Positions 28,983-37,532 of a DNA stretch of 64,000 nt are shown here, piece by piece. The stretch spans positions 124,001 to 188,000 of the forward strand of contig JACTNB010000019.1 of the NCBI GenBank assembly GCA_014584345.1, in the 5' to 3' direction. The notes below the pieces were generated by a model, which saw only the letters and a list, made by a program, of their open reading frames with translations, was not told the origin of the DNA and ran no database searches. This DNA is from Planctomycetota bacterium. GTDB lineage: Bacteria; Planctomycetota; Planctomycetia; Planctomycetales; Planctomycetaceae. Position 1 is the first letter of the stretch. Each line of letters starts with the position of its first letter. Both the position numbers and the translations under genes were made by a program.

Positions 28983-30227
28983 ATGGACATGGACATACGT
29001 TGGCTATTTGTGGACATGAATTCCTACTTCGCCTCGGTTGAGCAGCAGGTGAAACCAGAGCTGCGCGGTCGCCCGGTTGCCGTCGTCCCGGTAATAGCCG
29101 AAACAACCTGTTGCATTGCAGCAAGTTACGAAGCCAAGGCCCAGGGGGTACGGACCGGCACCCGGGTCAACGAAGCCCGCTTTCTCTGTCCGGAAATTGT
29201 TTTTATCCCCGCGCGGACCGAACGTTATGTCCATTATCACGAGCGAATCGTCAAAGCCGTCGAATCCGTGCTGCCCGTTCACGAAGTCCATTCCATCGAT
29301 GAAATGTCCTGCCGGCTCACCGGGCCCGATCGTGAACTGGAACGAGCAATGTCCCTGGCCCGTCAGGTCAAACAGGCCATCTGGAAGCAGGCTGGCGAGG
29401 CCCTGCACTGTTCGGTCGGCCTGGCTCCCAACCGGTTGCTCGCCAAAGTGGCCAGCGACATGCACAAACCGAATGGACTGACGATCCTGCGCAAGGCCGA
29501 GTTACCCCAGGCGCTGTTCGGCTTGCAACTCGACGATCTACCGGGCATCGGTTCGCGGATGTTGCGGCGTTGCCATCGGGCCGGAATCCGCAGCATCGAA
29601 CACCTTTGCAACGCCCCCTTGCCGAAATTACGCGATCTCTGGGGAGGCGTGGTGGGCGAACGCTGGTGGTATTGGCTCCGGGGCGAGGATTTATCGGAAA
29701 AACCGACCCAACGCCGATCCATCGGGCATCAGCATGTGCTCCCCCCCCAGTGCCGCACACGCGAAGCGGCTTTTCAGATTCTCGTCAAACTAACACACAA
29801 GGCAGCCGCCCGACTTCGCGCCATCAACTACTGGGCCGGAGCCATCACCGTTCGAGTCGGATTCCTGGGACAATGGGACTGGACCGAATCGAGGCGCCTG
29901 CCGGACGTGCAGGATACCTGCACGCTCGTCTCGTCCCTGGCGGAGATGTGGCGGCAGTCTCCCCTGCATGCCACCCCCTTCAAGGTGGAAATCACGCTGG
30001 ACCGGCTCAAATCGTCGCGCAGTTGTCCCCTGCCCCTGTTCCCCGAACAACGGCGACGCACGGAACTGGCACGAGCCATGGACGCCGTGAATGCCCGACT
30101 CGGCCAGGGAGCCGTCTATCTGGCCTCCATGCAGGGGGCGGAGCGGGAAGCGCCCGACCGCATTGCGTTCCGCTCGATTCCAGACTGTTCCCCCAAACAC
30201 CCCGCGTGGCGCGACACCGAACCCTGA
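28983..30227 (+). CDS. Y-family translesion DNA polymerase (DinB/UmuC-like)
   Basis: 414 residues. Palm motif FVDMNSYFASVEQ holds the first metal-binding Asp and the steric-gate region, and SIDEMS holds the second Asp-Glu pair. The fingers (YEAKAQGVRTGTRVNEA), the helix-hairpin-helix DLPGIGSRML and a C-terminal little-finger domain (about 245-370) complete the enzyme. The usual SIDEAYLD is SIDEMSCRL here, which departs from classical DinB but keeps the catalytic acids. It inserts nucleotides opposite damaged bases with low fidelity. It could be a Pol IV or a UmuC-type enzyme; I cannot assign a subgroup. The upstream 120 bases hold no confident LexA box (an ACATGT palindrome near 28949 is noted only). 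Confidence 0.92.
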   Translation: MDMDIRWLFVDMNSYFASVEQQVKPELRGRPVAVVPVIAETTCCIAASYEAKAQGVRTGTRVNEARFLCPEIVFIPARTERYVHYHERIVKAVESVLPVHEVHSIDEMSCRLTGPDRELERAMSLARQVKQAIWKQAGEALHCSVGLAPNRLLAKVASDMHKPNGLTILRKAELPQALFGLQLDDLPGIGSRMLRRCHRAGIRSIEHLCNAPLPKLRDLWGGVVGERWWYWLRGEDLSEKPTQRRSIGHQHVLPPQCRTREAAFQILVKLTHKAAARLRAINYWAGAITVRVGFLGQWDWTESRRLPDVQDTCTLVSSLAEMWRQSPLHATPFKVEITLDRLKSSRSCPLPLFPEQRRRTELARAMDAVNARLGQGAVYLASMQGAEREAPDRIAFRSIPDCSPKHPAWRDTEP

Positions 30228-30240
30228 ATCCCCTCGGCGG

Positions 30241-30277
30241 AAATAAAAAAACAGCCACGCTCCAAAAGTAGCGTGGC
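30241..30277 (-). terminator. Rho-independent terminator after rplU
   Basis: Stem GCCACGCT (30254-30261) pairs with AGCGTGGC (30270-30277) over 8 bases. On the minus strand TGTTTTTTTATTT follows. It lies between the convergent rplU and polymerase genes and may act for both. Confidence 0.88.
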
Positions 30278-30345
30278 CGCGAATTTCATTATCCAGAAGA
30301 CCGGCTCGAACCCCTACCTAGGCAAGGGAACCTCGGCGTTTCCTG

Positions 30346-30732
30346 TTAAGCCTCGGCTGTAGCAGTCACCGGTTCCGCGGGAACCGCTTCCTGCTTCTCG
30401 ACAACCTGCAAGCCGGGAATCTGCAATTCGTTGATGATGACCGTCGTATACTTTTGGCGGTGTCCGGTATGACGACGCAAGTTCTTGCGACGACGAAACT
30501 TCTGAATCTCCAGCTTCAAGCCTTTATGCAACGGATTGGCCACGGTCGCCGATACGGTTGCCGATTCGATCACGGGGAGCCCAATCACACTTTCCCCACC
30601 GGCATTGGCCAGCAAGACACGATCGAACACAATCGCGCTCCCCGCCTCGACATCGTCCCGCAAATCAATGGCCAGTTCCTGCCCCGGCTGGACTCGGTAC
30701 TGACGTCCGCCGTCTTCAATTATTGCAAACAT
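30346..30732 (-). CDS. rplU: 50S ribosomal protein L21
   Basis: 128 residues from ATG 30732, which has AAGGTG 8 bases upstream (an in-frame GTG is directly before it). The N-terminus FAIIEDGGRQYRVQPGQ, the central signature ANPLHKGLKLEIQKFRRRKN and RRHTGHRQKYT, which contacts 23S rRNA, identify L21. The C-terminal 20 residues (Ala/Glu/Pro-rich) are an extension relative to the usual length of about 103. It follows the RNase E/G gene by about 130 bases on the same strand. The usual partner rpmA (L27) is not downstream: a terminator and the convergent polymerase gene follow instead. Confidence 0.96.
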   Translation of the reverse strand: MFAIIEDGGRQYRVQPGQELAIDLRDDVEAGSAIVFDRVLLANAGGESVIGLPVIESATVSATVANPLHKGLKLEIQKFRRRKNLRRHTGHRQKYTTVIINELQIPGLQVVEKQEAVPAEPVTATAEA

Positions 30733-30865
30733 CACTCAACACCTTGATTACAGCAAATTTATCGGAATTTCCCACATACCGGCCACAACAGGGACCGGCA
30801 GGGGAATGAGTCGGGTTTACGACCGGCACCAAATTCGAAGCCGAGAGTGTAATCACTTTACCCGA

Positions 30866-32482
30866 TTATTTCGAGTTCGTTGTGGTCGAAAATGAGATTT
30901 CCTCGCCAAATTCATTCGCACACCGCAACTCGATGAAGTTTTGGTTCACATCGTAACGCGAATCGAAGTTGATGGCCGCCTTGCTCCGTTCTTCCAGCGC
31001 CAGCAACTCCTTGCGTTTCTTGTTGGCCAGGTACGTCGCCACGCGATGATGCAACTCAACGGAAATCTTACGGACACGCGTGTCGCTGGCGGCTCGCATC
31101 AACTCCCGCATGACCTCGATCGCCACGCTTTCCACCTTTTTCACGTGCCCCGTGCCACCACAACTCGGGCATTCTTCGTAAATGCTCCGCTTCAGCGAAG
31201 GCCGAATTCGCTGCCGGGTCATTTCGATCAGCCCAAATGGACTGATGCGCAGGACCTTCGTGCGAGCCCGATCCCGCTGCACCGCATCCCGCAAACAGTT
31301 TTCGACGGAACGGCGATGCTTATCCATCCGCATGTCGATAAAGTCGTTGACAATCACCCCCCCAAGGTCGCGGAGGCGAATCTGCCGCGCAATCTCGCGG
31401 GCAGCGCGCATGTTAACCTGAAAGGACGTTTCCTCCGCATCGTTATCGACACGATGTGTTCCACTGTTCACATCAATGGCCACCAGGGCCTCGGTTTGAT
31501 CGATCACGATCGAGCCCCCTCCCTGCAGAGGAACCACGCGACTTTGGATGTTGGTGATTTCCTGCTCGATTTTGTATCGGTGAAACAACGGCTCGGCCCC
31601 GTCGTACAACTGCACGCGGTCGACATGTTTCGGCAGCACAACCTTCATGAATTCGCGGGCCCGCTCGTACTGCCGCTCGTCATCCACCAGCACCACGTCG
31701 ATATCGGCCGCGTAGATATCGCGGATCGTCCGCGTGATCATGTCGCTTTCCTCGTAGACATCGACGGGGGCGGCGTGTTTCTGGATGCGGCGGACAATCA
31801 CCTTCCAAAGCCGCAACAGATAATTCATGTCGCGCCGCAAATCCTTCTCGCTGCGATCGACACCCGCCGTGCGGATAATAAACCCCAATCCCGGCGGCGG
31901 AGCCAGTTCCTTGATGATTTCCCGCAGTTTGCGGCGATCATCCAGGTTTTCGATTTTGCGACTGATTCCCACGCGTTGCAAAGCAGGCATCAGCACCAGA
32001 TAACGCCCCGGAATACTGATGTAGGTCGAAAGCGTAGGCCCCTTGTTGCCGATGCCATCCTTGATAACCTGCACAAGGACTTCGTCCCCCCGCTTGAAAA
32101 TATCCTGAATCGAGGGCTTGGCCTGCACGGAACGTTCATTGATCGGTCGGCGTGGCGGCTTGCGTCCCCCCGCGTTGGAATCCCCATTCGCACGGGGCCT
32201 GTCGCGTGAGGAACGGCGATTGGGGTCCACGGGAGGGAGGTGCTTGAAATACTCGGATTCCACGTCGCTGACGTGTAAAAAACCGTTCGAGCCGACTCCA
32301 AAATCAACAAACGCCGCCTGAATGCTGGGCTCGATGTTGACGATCCGCCCCTTGTAGATATTACCAACGAAACTTTCCTGGCTGTTTCGTTCCACATACA
32401 GTTCTTCGAGAACGCCGTCTTCAACAATTGCGATACGGCTTTCTTCGGGCTGGTACGCATTGACCAGCATTTCTCTCTTCAT
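30866..32482 (-). CDS. rng: Ribonuclease E/G
   Basis: 538-residue endoribonuclease that processes rRNA and initiates mRNA decay at single-stranded AU-rich sites. An N-terminal S1 RNA-binding domain (GNIYKGRIVNIEPSIQAAFVDFG) is interrupted by a basic insertion (about residues 85-125, RRSSRDRPRANG type). The catalytic region has VAIDVNSGT and NDFIDM with the two metal-binding Asp, and a zinc-link CPSCGGTG. There is no long C-terminal scaffold, so it resembles RNase G or the catalytic half of RNase E. Start ATG 32482 is preceded by AGAAAGG. That SD lies in the 3' arm of a 9-bp hairpin (32489-32513), which may regulate translation. rplU follows downstream. Confidence 0.96.
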   Translation of the reverse strand: MKREMLVNAYQPEESRIAIVEDGVLEELYVERNSQESFVGNIYKGRIVNIEPSIQAAFVDFGVGSNGFLHVSDVESEYFKHLPPVDPNRRSSRDRPRANGDSNAGGRKPPRRPINERSVQAKPSIQDIFKRGDEVLVQVIKDGIGNKGPTLSTYISIPGRYLVLMPALQRVGISRKIENLDDRRKLREIIKELAPPPGLGFIIRTAGVDRSEKDLRRDMNYLLRLWKVIVRRIQKHAAPVDVYEESDMITRTIRDIYAADIDVVLVDDERQYERAREFMKVVLPKHVDRVQLYDGAEPLFHRYKIEQEITNIQSRVVPLQGGGSIVIDQTEALVAIDVNSGTHRVDNDAEETSFQVNMRAAREIARQIRLRDLGGVIVNDFIDMRMDKHRRSVENCLRDAVQRDRARTKVLRISPFGLIEMTRQRIRPSLKRSIYEECPSCGGTGHVKKVESVAIEVMRELMRAASDTRVRKISVELHHRVATYLANKKRKELLALEERSKAAINFDSRYDVNQNFIELRCANEFGEEISFSTTTNSK

Positions 32483-32488
32483 GATAAA

Positions 32489-32513
32489 CCTTTCTCGGTT
32501 AAGGCGAGAAAGG
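32489..32513 (-). promoter_or_regulatory. Hairpin that covers the ribosome binding site of the RNase E/G gene
   Basis: On the mRNA strand CCTTTCTCG (complement of 32505-32513) and CGAGAAAGG (complement of 32489-32497) form a perfect 9-bp stem with a 7-base loop. The 3' arm holds the AGAAAGG SD and ends 6 bases before the ATG at 32482. Folding would block initiation. The pairing is seen; regulation, for example cleavage of the leader by the enzyme itself as in E. coli rne, is inferred. Confidence 0.6.
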
Positions 32514-34347
32514 GGTTGTTGATTTCACGGGGACGCGCAGGATCGAAATTGCCTCGAAGGGAAGGTCGACCGTCGGACTCACAATTTCCAGGCCTTCAGG
32601 GGAACTTTGATCCCGGCCAATCCGGATAAATGTGAAACTAATCGACCTTAAACCGCCTCGACTCGAATTCCACCAACAGGGCTGGCCCTGCCTTGACGCA
32701 TTTTTCCGATCGCTCACACCACGGTCCACACCGAGTGTTTAATCCCTGCAGCGGACGAATCTCCTTGCCACACCCGTCCGAAGTGTGTCAATGGCAATGG
32801 ACTTGCATTCGTTCACCGCAAGCGATCATGCAGACGTTACTTTCAAGGAGATGCTCTGTTCGACCCGCGATTTATGTACAACATCCTCGAACCCCCCGTC
32901 TTACCGCCGACGGATGACGTCGACACGGTAAAAGCGGGAGACGCGCCTGGACAGGCTGCGCTCGACTCGTGATGAAACCAGCTCAATCGACAGGCAGTTT
33001 CCTTGACGGGGTGCTGAAATGACCGCCCGAGACTCTGGAAGAAGCCGCACTTTCCGATGGGACGTGGAAAGCACACTCCCCCAAGTTCAATGAATCCGCG
33101 AGACAGGGACGATGCGACCTGTGAACGTGTAACAACACCTTTCCCAAGTTGTTTCTGTAAATCACCAGGGACTTCCCGGCCCCCGGCACTAAAAATTTAA
33201 CGCTTCTCGAAAACCCTGGGCAGTGGGATGGAAACGTCCCCCCGAACGCAATCCTGGGCCGAGATTTAACTGTTTGCTTGTCATTTCCCGAAGACGAAAC
33301 GGCTATAACCGAACCTCCAGCCTCCGACTGTCCGCCGAAGACCTGCGGGAAAATTACTCTTATATGCTGACAACCCCCGATCACTTTCGCAATAGCTGGC
33401 GGTTCTTTCCGTCACCGGTAGACGGAAATAATCCTGTTCCCCTCTCCTTCCCTGACAACAAGATCCCCCATCTCCCAGCGACCTTACAAACCACCCCGAG
33501 GGAGAACTAAAAGGCTGGGTAGCCGAACCGACAATGCCAGCCGTGGGTTATTCAAGAATCCCTCTGACATCATCCGACGCTGGCGGGTGCGGCTCAGTAT
33601 CGCAATGCGGCTTTATTAATCGAATTCGGCAAGACGCAAAGCCGGTGACTCATTCCAGCCTGTGGCCCTTCCCGTCATGCCGTGGCATCGAGCATGGCCC
33701 CCGCTGGAGAGACCGGCATAACGCGTGTTTCTCCAAAATTGGGCAAATCGGCAAGTTGCAAATGCCGATATGCCGATGCCGACAAGACTGCCCCCGAGAG
33801 ATAAAGCAGGCCCGTGGAATCCTGTGCGTAGCGGGCATGATGTCCGTTGCGGTGCGACATGACCCAGGCCAGTTCCAGTTCCTCGGGAGAATACATACGC
33901 AAGGAATTCATCGTGTTCAGCAGTTGATGCAACCGGTTTGCGGATGTCGTATTGTAAGGTTCCTCTCCCGCCGGATGGATGCCGCCCCCCTGCGGTGGAC
34001 GCCGTGCGCCAACCGGGTAAATCCATTCTCCGGCAACACAACCGGAGTAGGCTGGAGAACTCGTCGAGCAGACAGGGAATGCGGACACGAAACCATCCTT
34101 CAAGGAACTTCAGGGACGTTTCTTGTGTGCATTATTGCGATCGGTCCCGCCTCCGCCTTCGGAAAACTCTCCCCGTCTTACCGATTTTGTATGATCGAGG
34201 CGCCGAGTCGCTATAATCGCGCGGAGTGGAAGCGGGATGTTTGCGATTGTCAACACGTGTTGCGGCAATACCTCATTCCCCGCACAAGGAACCTTTTGAA
34301 TTACGATCGCGAACAGGCGTGATGGCCCGCGGTCGAATGGGGCGGAC
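32514..34347. other. Gene-poor region of 1.8 kb
   Basis: Between the RNase E/G leader and surE. No conserved gene, tRNA, RNase P RNA, SRP RNA or tmRNA signature was found. The open frames here are mostly atypical in composition; the most plausible one (33675-34103, minus) is listed separately. It may contain a degraded gene, an unrecognised RNA or long leaders. surE appears to have its promoter near its right end. Confidence 0.4.
33675..34103 (-). CDS. Hypothetical protein, possibly a remnant
   Basis: 142-residue frame from a TTG directly after an in-frame stop; an internal ATG at 33909 would give about 78 residues. The C-terminal half (MYSPEELELAWVMSHRNGHHAR, then LGASA-like small residues) has protein-like composition and normal codon use, but there is no SD and no recognised family. 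The first 50 residues are Pro/Gly/Cys-rich and look less real. It could be a gene fragment. Kept as a low-confidence call because the gap is otherwise empty. Confidence 0.25.
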   Translation of the reverse strand: MKDGFVSAFPVCSTSSPAYSGCVAGEWIYPVGARRPPQGGGIHPAGEEPYNTTSANRLHQLLNTMNSLRMYSPEELELAWVMSHRNGHHARYAQDSTGLLYLSGAVLSASAYRHLQLADLPNFGETRVMPVSPAGAMLDATA

Positions 34348-35109
34348 ATGGAAATTCTTCTGGCCAACGACGACGGTATTCATGCGCCCGGTTTGCGGGC
34401 ATTGCATGCGGAACTGAAGCAACTGGGAAATGTTGTGGTGGTGGCTCCCGCCATCGAGCAAAGTGGCGTGGGACACACCGTGACGTACCGCAGTCCCTTG
34501 CAGGTGGAAGAAATTTTTGATCATGGCCAGCACTTTGGCTGGGCCGTGCATGGCAGTCCGGCCGACTGCGTCAAGCTCGGCATCCTGGAGTTCAGCCCGA
34601 AAAAACCGCAACTGGTCGTCTCCGGAATCAACTCCGGCGCCAATTATGGAATCAACGTGCTGTATTCAGGGACCGTGGCTGCTGCCATCGAAGGCGCGTT
34701 TTTTGGCGTTACGTCCGTAGCGATTTCACTGAATCTGGATAGCCCGCCGGACTATGAACGGACGGCCCGGAGATCCGTCCGCCTGATACGCGATCTGCTT
34801 GCGCGGTTCCCGGCCGAGGGGCTGCTCTGGAGTATCAATTTTCCTCCGAGCGATGTCGAACTGAAGGGGGTCCGGTTCACTTCGATGGGCATTAAACGCC
34901 GCAAGGAAGTGATCGAGCGACGCATCGATCCCCGGGGCAAACCCTATTTCTGGAGCGGTACCGACCCGCTGGAAAATCACATCCTGGACGCTGGCACGGA
35001 TATCGAGGCCCTGTCGAGAAATTATGCCAGTATCACCCCGTTGATGTTCGATCTCACCGACACGCCGCGCCTGCAACCGATGCTGCAAGAGGAATGGACC
35101 TGCGATTGA
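34348..35109 (+). CDS. surE: 5'/3'-nucleotidase SurE
   Basis: 253-residue metal-dependent phosphatase acting on nucleoside monophosphates and short polyphosphates, cytosolic. Metal-binding LLANDDGIHAPG at the N-terminus, AIEQSGVGHTVTYRSPL, and the active-site SGINSGANYGINVLYSGTVAAA are all conserved. Length matches the family (about 250). Start ATG 34348, with no strong SD. It stands alone on the plus strand after the gene-poor gap; the usual partner pcm is absent. The gene downstream is convergent. Confidence 0.95.
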   Translation: MEILLANDDGIHAPGLRALHAELKQLGNVVVVAPAIEQSGVGHTVTYRSPLQVEEIFDHGQHFGWAVHGSPADCVKLGILEFSPKKPQLVVSGINSGANYGINVLYSGTVAAAIEGAFFGVTSVAISLNLDSPPDYERTARRSVRLIRDLLARFPAEGLLWSINFPPSDVELKGVRFTSMGIKRRKEVIERRIDPRGKPYFWSGTDPLENHILDAGTDIEALSRNYASITPLMFDLTDTPRLQPMLQEEWTCD

Positions 35110-35157
35110 TGGCGTACCTCGCTACCAGAAATTCGTCCCGTGGCCGGAGAATGGAAC

Positions 35158-35186
35158 CGGGCGGAGTCCGATCCGGAGACCGCCCG
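35158..35186. terminator. Possible bidirectional stem-loop between surE and the next gene
   Basis: CGGGCGG (35158-35164) pairs with CCGCCCG (35180-35186), and the loop holds a further TCCG/CGGA pairing. There is no T-run, so termination is uncertain, but the place between convergent genes fits. Confidence 0.35.
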
Positions 35187-35225
35187 CATAAACAGCCTGC
35201 CTCTCCAGAAGTTCCCTGGTAACCA

Positions 35226-37421
35226 TCAGCGGCCTCGTGCCGGTGGCGGCATCAACCCTTCCATGGCGCTCATGGGGGGCGACCCTTCCATCATCATGTT
35301 GCCACCACGTCGGGTGGCGTTGCGGCGGCGGCCTTTCAGTCGCGTGGCCCCCTCCATGCCTTCCATCCCATCCATCACGGGGGCACCACCACCGATCAGG
35401 GCATCCAGATCGCTGGCTGGTCCCTTCTTGGACAAATCCTTGATTGAATCGAACGGTTTCTTTTCCGCAAGGTAATAGCTGTCGTAGCTGGCCAGCAGTT
35501 TTTGCGAACTGACGGGATCGATTTCCACCAGTTTGCCATCGCTATCCACTACCAGAGCCTGTGGCGTAACTCCCAGTTCTCCGCGGGTCAGCGCGCGGGG
35601 CAATTTCAGGTCGGTATGCAGTCGGGAATCGAGCTTATTCATAACCAGGGCATCCACCAGCAGATCGCTGGTGGCGAACGGGACGTCCGATTCTTCCTCG
35701 TACTTGAAGGCGGCAGGATCCAGCACATGGGTTTTCGTGGTCCCGCTGATGTAATCACCGGGCTCCATCGAGAGCGTCCCCTTGATCATGGTCCCCGTCT
35801 TGTCGTACCACTGAAAAATCTGCATCTCCGCCTGTTTGCTGGTAACGCCGCGCGGAGGCGTCACGCGAGCCAGGAAGTAGGCAAAATCGGGAGAGACCGT
35901 CGCGACATTGGACGGTTCGCTCATTGGCGTTTCACGGGTTTCCCCTTCCACCACCGATGGATGCACCACGCGTTCCACCGGCTGATCGTAGTTCGGATTC
36001 CGCAGTACCAGGCTGACGCGATAGCGATACGATTTGCCCGGAAGCAGGTCGAAATCGATGTAGCGAAACAGCACCAGGTTCCCCGCGGCGGTCACCTGCG
36101 CCTTGATCCGCTCGATCAATTTCTTGCGGACCTCGGCGGGGGTTCCCTTGAATTCGTCATCCACCATCTGCGTAATTTGGCGGGCATCCGTCTGCTCGAA
36201 ATAATCCTGCTGCATGCTGGTTACGTCGAGTTGTTGCCGAGAGAATCCTCCCGGTGCCACGCGCTGCTTGATCGCCTTGTTCTGCTTGCGAGCCTGATCG
36301 AGAATTTCACGATTCAACGCCGCTTCCATCTCGATTTCCGCTTCCGTCAATTCAAAGTTCTTGACCGCGGGATGATTCACCTTGTTCCGCCAGACCCCCA
36401 GCAACCGCGCGGGCAAGGGCATGGTAATCACGGAATTCCGCACCCCGACCGAAACCACGTCCGCATCGAAGTCGACCGTCTGCTTCAAGTAGTCGATCGC
36501 CACTTCAATATCGACAGGCTCCCATTCGCCCCAAGGCCCCTGAGGCGAGTCGGCCATCTGTCGTTCCAGTTTGAAATCGAGAAATTCCACCAGGCGGGAA
36601 GCATCCACCTCGGAAATATTCAACGCCTTGGAATAGTTGAGCGCCTGCTTGCGGAGGTCGTACACGCCACGCACGCTGATATAACGGACCGGTACCCCTT
36701 TCACGTTCGACGGGAGCCCCATTCCCGACATGCCTTCCATGCCTTCCATGCCCTCCATGCCGGACATCCCTTCCATGACCATGGCGTTCGGGTCGTAGTT
36801 GATCATCACCTGCTCTTCGTAGACGCTTCCACCAAAGGGGTTCACCATTCCGGACCCGGGCCCGCCCCCTCCATCGAGATTCGCCAATCCGGCTCCCACG
36901 GGACGCGAGGCGACATCATCCAATTCCGGATCTTCCGGTTCCTTGGTTTTTTCGGCCTCAGTAGCAGCCAGTTCGGTACTGGTGGCATCTTCGGTTTTCA
37001 GGGGATCGGCACTTTGGGCCAACAGGGTGCGGCCCCCATCGGCAACCAACTGCATCACCGCCAGTAATTCGGGTTCCTTGCGGGGTTCGGCGGCACCAAA
37101 GGGACTGCCCACGTATTCGGTCGAGAAGGCAAACGGGCGATCCGACATTTCCGCCAGCATCACGTTCACTTCTTCCTGGACATTCAGTATGGGATACTTC
37201 GATTGTTCCTCTTCGGGCCAGGTCGAATTCTCGATGCGAACATCCGCCTGCTGCAGATTTTCCAACAGGCTGCCAGGCCGTTTCGTGTAACTGAACCAAC
37301 TGGTTCCGAGCAGCGTCAACAAGACAAACAGGCAGACGAGGCCAAACACGACTTTCTCGCCATGCTTGAGCACCACCCGCTTCAAATTGTCGCCCGTGAA
37401 AAACGCTTTAAGCTTGGCCAT
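35226..37421 (-). CDS. Uncharacterised membrane-anchored protein, third gene of the PilM-led unit
   Basis: 731 residues. A single transmembrane segment near the N-terminus (VVFGLVCLFVLLTLLGTSWF, residues about 23-43) leaves a large extracytoplasmic part. Features: an acidic low-complexity stretch (about 145-185), a Gly/Met/Glu repeat MEGMSGMEGMEGMEGMSGMG near residue 215, a helical central part, and a beta-rich part with a fibronectin-like phrase (LLPGKSYRYRVSLVLRNPN) near residue 465. The C-terminus is again Met/Gly-rich and ends in an Arg-rich tail. No family recognised. It follows two membrane genes led by a PilM homologue with gaps of about 110-130 bases, so it is probably part of a pilus or secretion inner-membrane platform (inference). 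Confidence 0.75.
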   Translation of the reverse strand: MAKLKAFFTGDNLKRVVLKHGEKVVFGLVCLFVLLTLLGTSWFSYTKRPGSLLENLQQADVRIENSTWPEEEQSKYPILNVQEEVNVMLAEMSDRPFAFSTEYVGSPFGAAEPRKEPELLAVMQLVADGGRTLLAQSADPLKTEDATSTELAATEAEKTKEPEDPELDDVASRPVGAGLANLDGGGGPGSGMVNPFGGSVYEEQVMINYDPNAMVMEGMSGMEGMEGMEGMSGMGLPSNVKGVPVRYISVRGVYDLRKQALNYSKALNISEVDASRLVEFLDFKLERQMADSPQGPWGEWEPVDIEVAIDYLKQTVDFDADVVSVGVRNSVITMPLPARLLGVWRNKVNHPAVKNFELTEAEIEMEAALNREILDQARKQNKAIKQRVAPGGFSRQQLDVTSMQQDYFEQTDARQITQMVDDEFKGTPAEVRKKLIERIKAQVTAAGNLVLFRYIDFDLLPGKSYRYRVSLVLRNPNYDQPVERVVHPSVVEGETRETPMSEPSNVATVSPDFAYFLARVTPPRGVTSKQAEMQIFQWYDKTGTMIKGTLSMEPGDYISGTTKTHVLDPAAFKYEEESDVPFATSDLLVDALVMNKLDSRLHTDLKLPRALTRGELGVTPQALVVDSDGKLVEIDPVSSQKLLASYDSYYLAEKKPFDSIKDLSKKGPASDLDALIGGGAPVMDGMEGMEGATRLKGRRRNATRRGGNMMMEGSPPMSAMEGLMPPPARGR
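36728..36777. repeat. Coding 9-base repeats (Gly-Met-Glu)
   Basis: Tandem 9-mers of the form tgccttcca / tgccctcca, about five copies, encode the GMEGMEGMEGMSGM stretch of the protein at 35226-37421. The tract may vary in copy number. Confidence 0.7.
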
Positions 37422-37532
37422 GTCAGCCTCCTGAACAACGACGGTAACGGTATTCGTTGATTGTTGTTACTGTATTGAGAGTTGTCCCTGTAATGGGATA
37501 TCCGAGGTTCGATCCAAAAAACTTTGTGCCGC

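Noticed and set aside
32874..32972. A 32-codon plus-strand frame beginning MYNILEPPVL in the gene-poor gap.
   Set aside because: Codon choice looks natural, but the nearest SD-like sequence is more than 20 bases away and no homologue is recalled. Not enough to call a gene.
33534..34322. A 262-codon plus-strand frame upstream of surE.
   Set aside because: The translation has many Cys and Arg and no domain or signal, and there is no SD. It opposes a better frame on the minus strand.
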